Positions 11,401 through 24,607 of a stretch of 64,000 bases of DNA are shown in pieces; positions within the stretch are counted from its first letter, which is position 1, and every line of letters starts with the position of its first letter. The notes beneath the pieces are model-generated. The model did no database searches. It was not told the origin of the DNA and worked only from the letters and a program-made list of their open reading frames with translations. This stretch comes from Lepeophtheirus salmonis (lineage: Eukaryota; Arthropoda; Copepoda; Siphonostomatoida; Caligidae): NCBI RefSeq assembly GCF_016086655.4, contig NC_052140.2, forward strand, positions 11,098,001 to 11,162,000. Direction: 5' to 3'. Position numbers and translations under genes: made by a program.

Positions 11401-12264
11401 TATTTACATTAATTAAAGAAAGGTGATTTATTTTGTCAATTGTAGTAGTTAGAAATTTAAAGCAAAATATTATTTTTTTAAACGAGTAATTAGACTATTA
11501 AATAATTGGCATCGTGATTTTTTACTATAATAGTACCGGAATCGGGATCAGGATTTTTTTTAATTGTTCTATCACTACCATAGCTGTTATTCTGAATCTT
11601 TAATTATTGAAAAGACCAAATTTAAGTATACAGTAATCATTACAGAATGCGCTCATCAAAGACGAAGAGTAAGAGAGAAGATTAATTTCTGCATTATTCC
11701 GCATTGGAGTACTTCTTGATTGTGAAGGTATAGAGTGGGATTTGTATGTATTGCCTTTTTCATCATCGCTGTTTAATGCAAATCTAAAAAGACATCATGA
11801 CAGCTGAGCTGCTCTTCTTCAAACATAATTCAAATAGCTATGATTAACAATTAGAGTTTTTGTATTGACACACAAGCAGATCATACTTTGCACAACTATA
11901 AATAATAATATAGAGCTTAAAATTAGTTTTGTATTTTCAAACTTTAGCTATGATAAACTAAAATGTTTATACTAAATGAGAAAATGGGCAGGAAGGAAGA
12001 ACGCACAAATCTTGCGTTTTTACTTTGTCATGCGCGGACACTTTGTCAAAATCCTCTTTTTATGAACTCTGAATCGTCCGTCAGACTTTCAAAAATTAAT
12101 TTGCATGAAGAGATCTTGTGGAGACATTGAAAATTCTTAAATATTTCTGTCAAAAGATCACAAATAAACTTAGCGGACAATGATAAAATTTCCCCAACAG
12201 ACGAACTCCAATGATGATATTGCTATTTCTACATCAAAAACAATTTTTATAATATGAAATATAA
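11401..12264. other. AT-rich spacer upstream of LINE relic
   Basis: No endonuclease domain of the downstream LINE could be recognised here, so that element appears 5'-truncated or too decayed to read. Confidence 0.35.
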
Positions 12265-14270
12265 TTTTAGGAGTAATAAAGTATTAGGACCCGATGGAAA
12301 AGTTTTATTTTTAAATTAATTTTGTTAGGTTGGACTTTTACACTAGATTAATATTAAAAGAATATATAAATAATTCAAAAATGAACTAGGAGAACAATTG
12401 AACCCGAAAGAATTATTAACTGTCGGGAAAATTACATAGACTCATCCGGAAGGAAAGAAATTGTACATTATTTAAACATTGAAGGCCTATTAGAATTTTA
12501 AAATGAAAATTTAGAATTCTGGTAGGATTCATTGCAAAATAAATAGAAGTCATCCTCAACATCAAGATTGGGCACCCTCATCAAGGTCTTTAACGAAATC
12601 GAAAAATTAACGACATTATTAGATAACTAAAGGCATCCCTTGATTTTTTAATTGATATAAATATATTTGGAGCAATTATTGCAGCATACTTCCATAAGGC
12701 ATTTGATTTCATGGAACGGAAACACATTCTTCGGGTGTTAAAAGTTTCTCCCGAAAGGCTTCTTTAATCCAGTTAGAGCGTTGCTTTATCATGGATCATC
12801 TTCTATCAATATAGAGGGTCACTCCAGTGAACCAATCAATCTCAAGAGAAGCTGCCAACAAGGATGGTATGCGTCACATTTACTTTTTATTGCGGGAATC
12901 GAAAAATTTGGAGGTCCCTACAAAGAAAATATGGAGGTTTCAGATTTCCTTCATAACCAATAACCATTTATTGGATGCATATGCTGATAAAGATCACTTA
13001 TTATCTAAAAGAAACTCAGATAGACACCTAATCAAGGAGAAAAGAAGTTCTTCTTAATGTGTTTCGGAAATACTCAGACAGAACTGGCTAGAAAATTAAA
13101 AAAGATTAAACTGCAATCCTACCAATTGGTTCAAGGATCCGTATAGTTCAACTAAAATTAAAGGCTGTCCCATTTTTGACAAAATTGTAGTTTTGGGCAT
13201 TGAATGGGAGGGAGACGGTGAAAGAGAAGCTAACTGGATGTCACTAAATTCTAATATCTACATAAAATTAAAAGAATGGAGAAGTTGTAATATTTTCAGA
13301 CGGATTGATTTTTACAATATACCACATTCCTCTGTCTCCTAGGCATTTGAAAATATGTTATGAGTTTTAGAGTTAGGAAGTAGTGTTAATAAGCCAAGCG
13401 ACTACTATAAGAATTTTTTAGACTTACCTAAACCCTGGGGAAAGAAAATTTGGAGACTCACTTCTCCTCATGAACGATGACAAGGGATTCACAGCACAAC
13501 ATCAAATATTGGCAAATCTTATTTTTTACGACGCAAAGACTTTGGGAGAACTTTTAATTCTAAAGTTCATGCCTTTTTGATTGTCTTCTTGTTCTTGTTG
13601 ATTTTATAGCGAGCCATATCATTGAATGTAAACGGGCCAGGAAATATTGAATCGAATTTAACAAAAGCGATGATAATGTTGGGAGTATGAAAAAGTAGAA
13701 CTTTCTATGATAATATTAAGGCATCAGTTTTTGCTTTTTGCAGTCAGCAATTTAATACTTAGAAAGGAAAAGAGAGCCCTTCACAGAACAACAACGATGC
13801 ATTTTTGAAGAGAAAGAAATTTCAAAAAGACACATAGGTAACTATAAAATGGGTAAGGGGTCATGACGGCAACACTGGGAACGAATCTGTGGAGGCCCTG
13901 GGTTAAATGGGGTGCCAAATGACTAATCAATCGCATATAAAAGTTCCACAGGCTACGTTGGAGGTAGAAATTAAAAAATTAGTAACTTCCAAATGGGAAC
14001 AGGAATGACGGATTGATCCAAGTTGCTGTCAAACGAAACGGTTCTTTAAAAGCTCTAATCATGGATGGAAATTGCAATCACATACTGGAACATTTCTCCA
14101 AATATTTTGTGTCCTTTGTTTCTAGCCACATTCCAATGAAAATGCATAAAAAAATGAGATTAATCGTTGGAATAAAAGTTATGTACAATATTTGATCAAA
14201 TTCTCTCGGGCACTAAAGACTTTGAGGACGTTTTTCAAAACAATGGATACTTGTTACCTCCATGATAAAA
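12265..14270 (+). mobile_element. Decayed LINE: reverse transcriptase plus RNase H
   Basis: The start of a non-LTR reverse transcriptase is readable as NKVLGPDG (about 12275). Motif A follows as YFHKAFDFMERKHILRVLKV (about 12690-12740). Next is the region LYHGSSSINIEGHSSEPINL-KRSCQQG (12783-12862), matching the family's ...nG..s..i.l.RGcRQGdplS signature. Motif C appears as AYADKDHLL (about 12977; usually YADD). The downstream thumb reads ILGIEWEGDGEREANWMSLN... (about 13190-13330). RNase H homology is seen at about 13849-13990 (WVRGHDGNTGNESVEALG), with a C-terminal tail to about 14250. Frameshifts, stops and the altered YADK make it inactive. RNase H after RT is known from I, R1, LOA and some Jockey-like clades; I do not assign a clade. 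Confidence 0.7.
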
Positions 14271-16185
14271 AATACTGTTTTATTTTTTAACCAAATATTA
14301 TTTACTTTCATTTTTTTATTTACTTTATTATATATTTTTTTTATGTTTGGTCGACATTTCTATTGTCTGTGTATTTTATTAGTAGACCTTTATTATTATG
14401 TACAAAATGATAAAATGTTTAACTGAAATCTATCCCACATGAAGAGTATATTTATCACAGGTTGCTATATTAAATTGTTGTTTCCGTGACCCATGGAAGG
14501 TTCCGTGTGTTTATACTCCAAAGGACAATGGGGGGAAAAAAGTTGACTTTTGTGTGATTTGATAGCAGCAAAATTATACATCTTATGAATTTAAAAGTGA
14601 TAGAAGATATGAGAAGCTTGATCTAAAATTCTTGTCATTTCATAATCAGCCATTGATTTTTATCTTGACAAAATTATAAGGTTAATTAATGTAAATATAA
14701 AAATAATTAATATGGAAATAATATTAAACGGTTGAAAATTAAAAAAATAAGACTTGACTTATATTTTTTTCAACTTTTTATTTTCGGTTTTGATAGTCAT
14801 GGTTGTAAGTGGACAAAAAACTCGATGTAAATAAGTAGATTTCTAAAATCAGCTTTGAGAAATATATAGCCACTTTATTGTTTAAAAAAAAATCAAACAC
14901 AAATATTTTCATGCTCTTACTTAAAGCGGCAATACTTTTTCGTATGAATGATATAATAACCTTGAAAGGAATATCCAGACGCTTTTTAACAGTATGGAAA
15001 CTAAAAATTGAATATGAAGGTATGATATTATTTACCTATATGGTGTTCCAGAAATAGAAACCCACTACCAGTAGCATAATTAAATTCTTGTGTTAAAATA
15101 TTTTGTTACAGAAATTCGATATATTGCATGAACAGAATGGTCCCGAGCCTACAATGCAAATGAAATCTAAAAATGGTGTAAATACATTTTTATTTTTCAA
15201 ACACATTTATTCAGCAAATAATATCAAAAACTTACCTAAGATTTTAGGGTGAAATTGCATTTAACGAATATAATTAAAAATCATAGTTTATAACTTTTCA
15301 CCAGATTAAGGCTTTAATGTATAAATATTCATCAATTTAATTTATATATACAATCAATTATGCCATGTGTGGAGATCCAGCAGGTAAAAATCAATTACAC
15401 AATTCAATGACAAAATTTTACTGAATAAAAATCTTATGAATAAATCATTAAGACATATATGGATTTTCATACCAATTCCAAAAAACATACAAATAAATGA
15501 GTAACAAACAATCTACGAAAATCATTAAAATATCAATTAGTTGTTAAGATAAATCTCATTTTTATAATAGTTTATTCTTTCGCTTTTTACAAAGATTTAA
15601 TATCCTCTGCGTAAAAAGATAAAATACAGAGAATCTTTAAATTGAGCAAAAACAAAAGAAATTTTTGAAGCTGAATGTTAGTAGACCTAAATTATGAACC
15701 CATACTAATCCATATACGCTAAAATATATACTCGTTGTGAAGATATGGACTTTTTTCTTGTCTTTACTTGATACAAAAAGTCTTCATATTCAAACTTTAA
15801 TCCATAAATAAAGTAATTTAACCTTATATCATTTTAGACTGAGATAACATTTTTGATATTTAGTTCAAATTTTTCGTGATGCTTGTCGATCCATTTTTCA
15901 TAGCATAGATTGTTTTAATGCATTTGTAGAGTTAATCTTGTAAGGTTAAAACCACCAGTATAAAACACTCTTTTGTAGTCTTACATCTGCTTTAAATTTG
16001 GATGTCTTTGTTTAATAAACAAAGATATCCAATCTGTCTAGAATAAAGCAAGTAAGGTACTTAAAACAAAGAGTTTTTCAAATTTGTTGCATTCTCTTTT
16101 TTTTTGTCCTGAATTGTTCAGTATCGTTTTAGTTTTTGCAATTTTAAAACAAAAGCAATGATTAAGAACGCTAAATTATAAACAA
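14271..16185. other. AT-rich spacer
   Basis: No gene, RNA or shared repeat was recognised over about 1.9 kb. Confidence 0.35.
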
Positions 16186-16189
16186 AGTC

Positions 16190-16690
16190 ATATTTACTTG
16201 GCGAAAAAAAAATTCCAATTTATCCTAACATAACCTGTTCTTTCTACTTCAAGTAATAAATTCACCATTTCTAATAATTTGGACACATAAATAGTAAATA
16301 TGGATATCCTTTCTTTCACGATCAGACAAATCGACATATAGGAAAAAATGTAATGTATGGCAGCCTTTACTCTTTGGACAAATTAGCACCAAACACTAGA
16401 AAAAAAATTATCGAATATTTTTGATTGCAAATTTATTAAACTTAATTTCTTGTTTTTCAAGATTTGTTGTAGCAGCAAGGGCATATTTGATATTCAGGTA
16501 AAAAAACTCTTTTTTGACAAAAATCGTCAAATTTCAAGACTTTAGATCCTTTGAGCTACCTCTAAATATTTTTCAAAACTGTTCAAAATTTATATACGAT
16601 GTCTTAAGCATAAAAGGGAAAATTGACGACCCTAAGAGCTTAAAATTTCACAAATTAAAAAAATAAGCTCTACCTAAATACACAGTCCAT
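16190..16690 (+). repeat. Dispersed repeat family F, copy 1
   Basis: It aligns in the same orientation with 61560-61960: ttacttcaagtaataaattc, then acataaatagtaaata, then a tract ending gaccctaagagctta. It also aligns in reverse with about 55330-55400. No coding potential was seen, and the element's ends are not defined. Confidence 0.6.
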
Positions 16691-17595
16691 ATTGACTATA
16701 AATGACGCTATTTAATTTTGTAATATTTTCTTAACTATTCCCACCATTTAAAACTCGTGAATATCTTTTAAAATGCTAAACTTACTTTTTTTTAAAACCA
16801 CTCTGTATAAAAAATAATCTAAACAGCATTAGTTTGGGGTATCAAGAGACTTTAAATTTTGATTATTATAGATCAAACATTATATACTTTAATTTTGATA
16901 AGGTTAAGTGTGATGTACATAATATAACAGGTGAAATATCTATTATAGCAACCTATAAATCTTCAATTTCAAAAATAGGGAATAGAAAGAGTAAAAGAAC
17001 AAGATAATCAAACTCAATAAACTTTGATCAAAAACTTTGCAAAATTTACAAATTATTGCAGATAGTACATTATTATATTTTAAAAAATGCCTTTATTCTT
17101 AATTATGTTTTAGGAACTTACTAAAAAGTTCAGTCAAGAAATTAAATCCTTTGTTTAATATCCCAGTTCACAACGAAGGCTTAAGAAAAAGTTAAGAATT
17201 TCATTAGAAAGGCCTCCTTTATTGATACCCTTTGGTCACTCAAAATGAATTTTATAGCAGAGAACACACGTTTGATTCACTTGTGATAATGGCATCGACA
17301 CTAATGTGTAAGCGAAATCATGAACGTCTGTCACAAAGTATAGAAAATATTGTTTCTAAAGCTGGCTAAACTTTTGTTTTTCCCTATGAATTGACATCCA
17401 TTCTCGATTCATTTGATTATTTTATCCTTCAATGTTATTTTTCTTGAAATATTCGACAATTTTTGACGAATTCTTTTATGCCCGACTTTTATGAACGATA
17501 AGGCGTATCAAAACAAGTAGTTGATAACATGACAGGGACATGCAACATCTAATATAGTCACATAGGAAATTCTTATACATTTAACCTACTGTCTG
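16691..17595. other. AT-rich spacer
   Basis: No supported gene or element. Confidence 0.35.
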
Positions 17596-17599
17596 GTCC

Positions 17600-17820
17600 T
17601 GGCACAAAGACAATGCCACATATTCCTGATATGGACAACGCGCTAGTTGGTACAAATTTTCCTTATAGAACCCTGTGAAAATTGGTTGTCCCTGGTTTTT
17701 TTTTTGCAAATTGGGACAAGGATTTCTACGAGGAGGAAAATATGAAGTTAGATTCTCTTTTGGAACAAGTTTTTAAATCGAACTAGGCATGTTTGCCTCA
17801 AATCTTATTATTCAAGCACT
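17600..17820 (+). mobile_element. Mariner transposase C-terminal remnant
   Basis: Plus-strand reading gives the C-terminal domain: CENWLS at about 17674, then FFFANWDKDFYEEENMKLDS, EQVFKSN and a stop. This parallels the C-termini at 3.2-3.4 kb and 57.8-57.9 kb (FF.N.DK.FY...I.KL..R..QV). A frame change and stops show decay. The N-terminal part is absent. Confidence 0.65.
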
Positions 17821-18695
17821 TCTTAAGAAGTATTTAAATAATGCAAAAAATATTAAATTACTTTTTCCTTAACCTAAAATATATGTAAGTTTTTTGTCAT
17901 TGTCTTTAGAAATTTAAAAGAAACATACCTTCAGGTAGCAACTACAAAATGCCAAGCCCTCTTTCATGATTATACTTTTTTTTTTCGTGTTATATTATTA
18001 TTTTATACACCGTCTAAAGGTTTTTCTTATGTTATTTACAATTCAGTATATAACTATTATATGGATTGAATTATGAAATATAATATTACTTTGAAATTTT
18101 GTCCTACTTTTAAAACAATACTTTACAAAAGGCTTTTGGCAAAGCAAAACATCATTTTTATTATGGATAGTCTGCACTTTTTTTTATAATTTTTAAACAA
18201 TTTGATTTATTTGCATCAAGCACATTTTTGTGCTGTAAAGACAAATTTCATTTTTTTATGCAAAAAAATTAAAATGTCATTAATCAAAACACATTGTGAT
18301 ATTGTTATTTTCATATCTGATTTTGAAAGCATTACGGGGGAAGAGATTGATGGATAAAGACTTTAATTGAATGAAAATGGGAGTGATTTAAAAAAAAAAG
18401 CATATGTAATATTATTAATTATCCGTTGCTTCCTTTCAAATCCATACATGAAGTCATCGATGGGGTGCATAGTCACCCCGACATGAAAAGTTGATATTTT
18501 AGCGATATAAATTTAATAAATTTGAATTGACATTAATTGTATATGTGCTAAGTCACAATTTGTTAAAGAAAATCTCCGTATTATGAGCCCTTGGCACTTG
18601 AAAAGGATAGTTTCGCCATCATATAGTGAAAAGACATTCATGGTGGTCAAAATATTTGTGAAGACATAGGATGCTTTTTAATTAGCATAAGGCAA
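17821..18695. other. AT-rich spacer
   Basis: No gene signal. A small hairpin (ggggtg-catagt-cacccc) lies at about 18460-18477. Confidence 0.35.
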
Positions 18696-18699
18696 TCCG

Positions 18700-19450
18700 G
18701 GAGTAGAGTAGTCGAAGGAATTAAACTTACTTCACAGTTCCAGATTTCCTCCAAATGCCTCTTTACATGCCAAGACTGTGGGAAGCTCTTTAATAGTGTT
18801 TAACATTCATTTGTAGAATACACATTTGTCGTAATACTTCAAGAGTTGTTGTCCTTGAACATGGATAAGATAGAGACTTACCTCAGGTAAATTAAAGCGT
18901 CCGTTAAATTTGGTATTTCATCTAGAAGATCCTCCCTAGAATGTGGAGTCCTGCATTCTGCTCTGTTTAATAGTAAAACTAGCAACGCTTCAATGCTAGA
19001 CAATCTGCAGTCAAGCTCTGAGTGAAAAAATACCAGGCATTCAGATCAATTTGGCACATTTTTCAGAGTAAATTAAATTCTCCCTGAGGGCACATTTTTG
19101 ATGGACTTATTTGAAAGTTATATTTTATTGAAGATATGAATTCTGAATAAAAGCTCATGTCGTATAGCTGCCTTCAACATGAATCACATACCGGAAGGAG
19201 GAGCATTAGTTGACTCGGTAGTTCCTTGGCATGTTGTTCATTGACTTCGAGGGCATAAAATGCTCGATTTGTTTTATATTCAACGAAGCACCAGACAAAA
19301 TACTACATCGAATTAAGATCCAGATTCATTTGGCTGATAATGTCTTTTTTGAATAAAGTAATAGCAGTGCTCACTCAGCCACTTCAGCAACCTGTCTGAG
19401 ACTTGTTGCCAGAGCCCAGGTCGATTTTCAGCAACTTATTACATTCAAAG
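18700..19450 (-). mobile_element. Possible mariner-like C-terminal relic
   Basis: On the minus strand near 19340-19260 the sequence gives NLDLNSM-stop-YFVWCFVEYKTNR, which resembles the third-aspartate region of mariner transposases (SPDLNPLDYxVWxxVE). Downstream coding-like text follows with many stops, for example RTPHSREDLLDEIPNLTDAL near 18950-18890. No clear DNA-binding region or QDGAPAH block was found. The assignment is weak; another decayed gene is possible. Confidence 0.35.
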
Positions 19451-20555
19451 CAGCAGAATTGCCTTTATCACTTTACATTGCTTTGGACAAAAATCATAAT
19501 CACTGTGCAACGCCTTTGTCTTTAGAATATCTGAAGGTGCTGTTGCCATGATCCCCAAAACTTCAACAGAGTTTTTTAAAATTTCTTGCAGACAAGAAAT
19601 ATATGCCAACAGACAGCTGAATCATAACCGTTGTCACACACAAACCTGTATATCTAACACTGCAAGATATGCCATTTTTTAACTAAAAATTCCAAACTTG
19701 TTTTGTAGCTCCTGGAGCTATGTTGTCCATTTGATTTTCTTTGATACTTTTCTACGTGCCAGATAATTGTTCAGTAGGAATAAATTTTTTAGGTGGAGAT
19801 AAAAGTCAAAAATTAAGGAGTTTCACAACATTATTTTTTTTTCTTTTGTGTTTTAATTATTTAATTGTCTTTGATGCTTTTACTGTTGTTAGGTCTTGGT
19901 AAAGTGGTTTAATTTAAAAATACAATATCAATTTATGTTTTAAGCAACAGAATTTTTCCTAATTTTGTATATTGTTTTAAATATACGTGTAAATATATCA
20001 ACCATAGGAATATAGACCTTTTAAAAAAACTGAAATTACCCATTTTATTTATTACTTAATACACATATATTTGTTTATTGAATACTTCTCTTCTATTGAA
20101 TTTTATAGCTGTGAATTCTGAGTCTAAAATAGTAGTTGGAGAAAATAATATAAAATTTTAACAACTGTAAAAGATAGATATTTAATAAACTATTACCAAA
20201 ACAGACATGTGTTATACATAATCATATTCGTCATTCGAGTACATAAATAAAGGTAACGAGTGAAAAACATTATTTAATGCCCGTAACAGAATATATTTTT
20301 TCCTCCAATAGATTGAGCTGGTGTGTTTTTAATTGCTTTTACGACCAAAAAAAATGAAGTTGACCTGTCCAACAAGAAATTTTTGGTTTTGCAGCCTACA
20401 ACACCGACATTACTGATGGATATTTTTTTCCATTGAAAGATGAATATAAGAATAAAAAAACGATTGAATATAATTTTGAAGTACATGTCTCCACATTCAA
20501 AAATATTTTTATCATTTATATATCTTGTTACCTGAAATACTTCAATGTATCCTAA
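19451..20555. other. AT-rich spacer
   Basis: Nothing supported. The minus-strand ORF at 20486-20274 looks like random AT-rich translation. Confidence 0.35.
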
Positions 20556-20559
20556 TCAG

Positions 20560-21500
20560 CAGTCCATAACACGATCAAGCGGACAATCAAGTCTGGGAGT
20601 ATTGATGACCGGCACAGGAGTGGTCGATAGAAACATCGAGATCAAAGATCAACTGCAAAGAGGAGCACTCCATCAGAAAGATGACCCATGAGGCTGGTTT
20701 GTCTCGAGAAATTTTGCATTGGATGGTTAGGGAGTACCTGAGATTGAAGTCGTATTGTCTATTAAAGCAGAAGCTTGTCAGTGAGGCCATAATGGCCAAG
20801 AGGCTAACTCGAGACAAAGTACTTATGAAATTCCTCAATTCTTGTACGTATGTTTCAATCATTTAGATTGACAAAAAGGCATTCATCCCTGGATCTTGCA
20901 ATAGCAAGAACGACCCGGTGCTGGTCCATAATTTCATAGAAACTACCTTGAACTAGTGCAGTCTGTTCAGGGGCTAAAAACCAGGATTGAAATGGTATTG
21001 GAGGGTGTCACCCCCTGCAAGATAAAGACATCCTTCATCTTCATTCTCCTGGGTGTAGATGTGTTTATCTGCAAATTTGTTATAGTCCCAAGTACTTCCC
21101 TTGATCCAGGAACAGCACTGAGAAGGGGCTTACTCCTTGAAGCAGGATGGAGCATGTCCACATACTGCAAGACATTCATGTGCAAGAGTAGTGTCAAATC
21201 ACTTTCGAACATTTTTGAAGCAATTACATTGAGCTTTCTTCTTTCTCGGATCTCAACGCTTCTCCAGATAGTCCATTCTTGAGTTTGAACGATTTGAAGG
21301 CCATCAAAGTGTTCTGATGGGACAAATTGTTGGAAGAGACCATCTGTATAGCGTGTAAAGCAGCTCTGAAGCGTCTGAGATCTGTAGTTGCCAAAAATTG
21401 GGTCATGTGAAATAAACTCATTTTGAAGGGCATTTTACGCTGATTGCAATGGTGCAAAAAGATGTTTGGAGAAATAAATATTTTTGTCTGTTGAAGCTGT
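20560..21500 (+). mobile_element. Mariner-like transposase relic, nearly full length
   Basis: Read on the plus strand. The linker and second helix-turn-helix are MTHEAGLSREILHWMVREYL and LKSYCLLKQKLVSEAIMAKR (20681-20800). The first-aspartate region is strongly decayed (about 20870-20990). A second-aspartate block QDGACPHTARHSC lies at about 21140-21180. The third region is degenerate (about 21240-21290), followed by LKAIKVF and CKAALKRLRSVVAKN (about 21295-21400). The block order is that of mariner transposases, with frameshifts and stops throughout. Length (about 0.9 kb) approaches the usual transposase gene of about 1 kb. Minus-strand ORFs at 21212-20967 and 21457-21224 are antisense shadows. 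Confidence 0.75.
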
Positions 21501-23555
21501 CATAAGACTTATAAGTCACCTTTTTTTTTTAACCTAGGAAACGTTAATATTTTAAACCTTGTTTAAAACTAAATTAGTATTTATTACAGTATGGTCATTA
21601 GTTGATAAAATAGGTTTATATGAACGGTAATCGATTAAACTATAAAGTGTATTGCAATACTTTTATTTGAAAATATCGCTCTGCTAAGGAAAAAAAATAT
21701 TACATTGGTTATACTTTATGTCATTAAGTTGAATTATTTATTTTCACTTATTGTAATAAGTAGAATATGTAAAATAAACACATTGGGCTTAATATCATCA
21801 TAATATCGAAAACTAGTATGGGCACATGGTAGACGTAGATCCATCGGAACATAAAATACAATGCAGTTATTTTTGTGGACATTTCAATAAATTTAAATTT
21901 AATTTGATAGTTACTTAAACAAATAATAAATTTAAATAAAACAAGTACCCAAATATCTTTAAATCAAATATACACACGATTTTACACGTCATTTTCAATT
22001 ATCCCAATTATTAAAAACGATAAGCCTTCACATTCTCTCCAGTGCGCCGTGGGATCTTATGAAATGTCTGTCTAGATTCATAAGTATGCAAGATTCTTTC
22101 ATTTCTTCTGAATAAAGAATACATAGGGTTTTAGTACTTTTATACTCTACTTCTCAAATGATCTTCAATCAAAATCTATGAATGCTAAACTTTTCTCTTA
22201 TACAAGAGTCTGGCTTAGTGTAAAAATATTATTGTGATGAAAATTATATAGAACTTTCTAAACAAAATAAATTCCTGATCAAAGTGTTGACCAAATATAT
22301 GTGTTTTATAAATTGTACGACTTGTTCTTTTTATTTCATCGAGGACATTCAAAATTGATTTTAGTTTCTTTGTCCAGAATGAAGCTTTAGTCTATTTGTC
22401 CATAACTCTCCATTTCACATCCCTAATGGGATTCTATATTTAAGGATTCCATTATTTTTAACCAGACTATCCCCCCCTCATCCTTTTAAAACAGTTGAAC
22501 ACCATGTTCAAATAATTTATATAATACGTGATTATTCATTCTAGACGTGAAATATGCCTTCATATATGCGTGGTTCTTTGTTGCCACACACTTAAGCATC
22601 TGATTAAAAGCTCAAATATAATAAAATAAGAACTTATCGTATAATTTTCCAACATCAAAACGGACATTTAAAAAAAAATGGAAATCGGCTATTTCAATTT
22701 ATTAGATACCTGGTTTTTTTGTTTTGTTTTTCTCTCTCTATCTCTCCCCCCTCCCTAAATCATTAAATATATTTTCCACAAGTACTCAATAAGATACATT
22801 TACAACTTATTAGCTAAGGAAAAATACAGAAAAGAACAGACGAAAAAGCAAACAAACAACAATAACAAAATAAAAGCTTCTCAAAGTTTCGAGAGTACTT
22901 TATTTTCTTCTTTTCTCTAATAAAAGATGAGCTCAACTAATTTTGTTTCCTTGGGGTCACCGCAACTAAGTATATGGTATCAAGGGATCACAGTACCAGA
23001 GAGATTGGTGAAAGCTGTTATAGGGAATAAACACTTCGCCATAACATTCTACAGTAAAAGACGGTTTGTAGAGGAAAGGTTTCCGAATTCCAAAATATAT
23101 TAATTGTTATATTTATGTTTCTCCATTGTAAAAATAGGGTTTTTACGATTAACAGATTGAATTCTTTGACTTTAATGATAAAAAATCATATTGTAAAGTG
23201 ATTATACTTCCTTTTCCCTGGGTATGTAATAGAGCTGTACTGATTATGTATGAGTAGAGATTCTAATGCATCAATTAAATCATCTGAACTGGAAAAATTT
23301 ATTTTATAAATTATATGTACGAAGTCGTCCATTCAAATCGGAACATTTTTAATCTTAAATTTTCAACAAAATATATATATATTTTTTTTAATTATCTAGC
23401 AATTTATTCTTCTAAACAAAATATTGAATGATAAAAGTTGACAAATTTTTAGCAATACGGTTAAGAAGAAAACATAACGTAAATAAAAACAATTATTAAC
23501 ATTCAATATATGAAATAATTATTTAGCCTCACTTTCCATATTCCAATATATATAG
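21501..23555. other. AT-rich spacer
   Basis: No gene, RNA or shared repeat was recognised. A short less AT-rich patch at 22930-23090 has about 35 open codons without a recognisable domain. Confidence 0.35.
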
Positions 23556-23639
23556 ATCCGATAGGCAAGCTACCATGCCACTGAATAGAAGAGAAGATCT
23601 CGACCACCTTCTCATACATAATTATTCATCAACACCATT

Positions 23640-23980
23640 GTTCAAAAAGGTTAAAGGTTAAAGCCCCCATTCTCCGTCAATGAAATCATCGAGTCCTGTC
23701 GTCTCTATTATAGAGCCCATAGTCCGAGTAAAGTTTATAAAATGCAGATAACTTTCGTAATGACTGTGTCAGCCTTTAAGTGAGCCCAAGTCGTTCAATC
23801 TTCTTTTTTTAGTTCTATTCCAAGTGCATACCTAATTATCTGTTCCACGATATCCATTACACGTACAACTCTACTCCATACATAAAAAAGATAGAAGGAC
23901 AACTCCGTCCGATTCTTGCAGAATGAGCAGAGCCTCTCCCGATTAATCTTTTTTCGACTTGTTGCCGAAGAATTCAACAA
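23640..23980 (-). mobile_element. Possible LINE C-terminal (zf-RVT-like) fragment
   Basis: The minus-strand ORF 23980-23795 reads RERLCSFCKNRTELSFYLFY, then VWSRVVRVMDIVEQIIRY. The spacing CxxC...E...(Y/H)LFY.W resembles the zinc-binding segment at the C-terminus of some non-LTR reverse transcriptases. A continuation with stops runs to about 23650. The usual histidine and final cysteine are not clear, so the call is tentative. Its 5' end coincides with the left border of the adjacent mariner derivative at 23967. Confidence 0.35.
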
Positions 23981-24545
23981 GATATAATGTATATATTAAA
24001 GATATATTTTTTTCAAAGTTAATACTATGAATAAATTTGTGTTTGAGCTCTATTATTCATTAGTGTAGCTGCCCTAAGGACGCTTCCAGTCAATGGTGGA
24101 AGGCCTGCCACCCACTGTGGATGTTGTTATCTGTCATGGCGTTCCAGAGAGTAGCTTTAAGGTCATAGGTCTTTGGATGACGGACAGTGCAGGTGCCGTA
24201 AAGGGGGTTGACATGAGGGGTAGTTGGGGCCAAAAGTGTCATTAAAAAGAGGCTTCTAACAAAGAAGATGGGTTCCTTTTATTGCTGACGTCAAAAATAG
24301 CCTCCGTACCCTCCAAAGGCAATTTCCACCCTTTTTTTATAAGTATCTCTAGACAGACTGGTGTAAAACTGCAAAATGTCTTGTAAGGCCCTCATGGACT
24401 TGAGGGGATTGGCTTGGGTTATTTTTCTTAACTCTTCCACGTCCAGTTTGACCTTTTTTTAAATATAACATCTTCTTCTCCTCCAAGGTTTCTGACTTAC
24501 TGACGGCGTAGACGATGGTCCTGGAGAATCATTCAAATAGTTAAG
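23967..24545 (-). mobile_element. Centre-deleted mariner derivative, family A copy 1
   Basis: Minus-strand reading gives an N-terminal part (LDVEELRKITQANPLKSMRA, about 24450-24400), then, without the catalytic middle, NPLYGTCTVRHPKTYDLKA and WQAFHH-LEASLGQLH (about 24220-24080), the transposase C-terminus. Copies at 27.7-28.5 kb and 53.0-53.8 kb share the same order and the same joint region. The left border follows ttcaacaagatataa, also present at the left of copy 2. The right terminal repeat is not found, so the copy is truncated. Confidence 0.7.
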
Positions 24546-24555
24546 CATCTGTTTT

Positions 24556-24607
24556 TGTTATTATTATTTAGTCTCAGCCAAAAGAGGCTGAGATAATAAT
24601 TAATAAT
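24556..24607. repeat. Short imperfect palindrome
   Basis: ctcagcc (24573-24579) and ggctgag (24586-24592) pair around aaaaga, and the flanking attattattta / ataataattaata extend the dyad imperfectly. No function is inferred. Confidence 0.6.

Noticed and set aside
17165..17595. Upstream part of the 17.6-kb mariner
   Set aside because: No DNA-binding or catalytic motif could be read in any frame.
20967..21212. Minus-strand ORF as a gene
   Set aside because: It lies antisense to the mariner relic, whose motifs are read on the plus strand.
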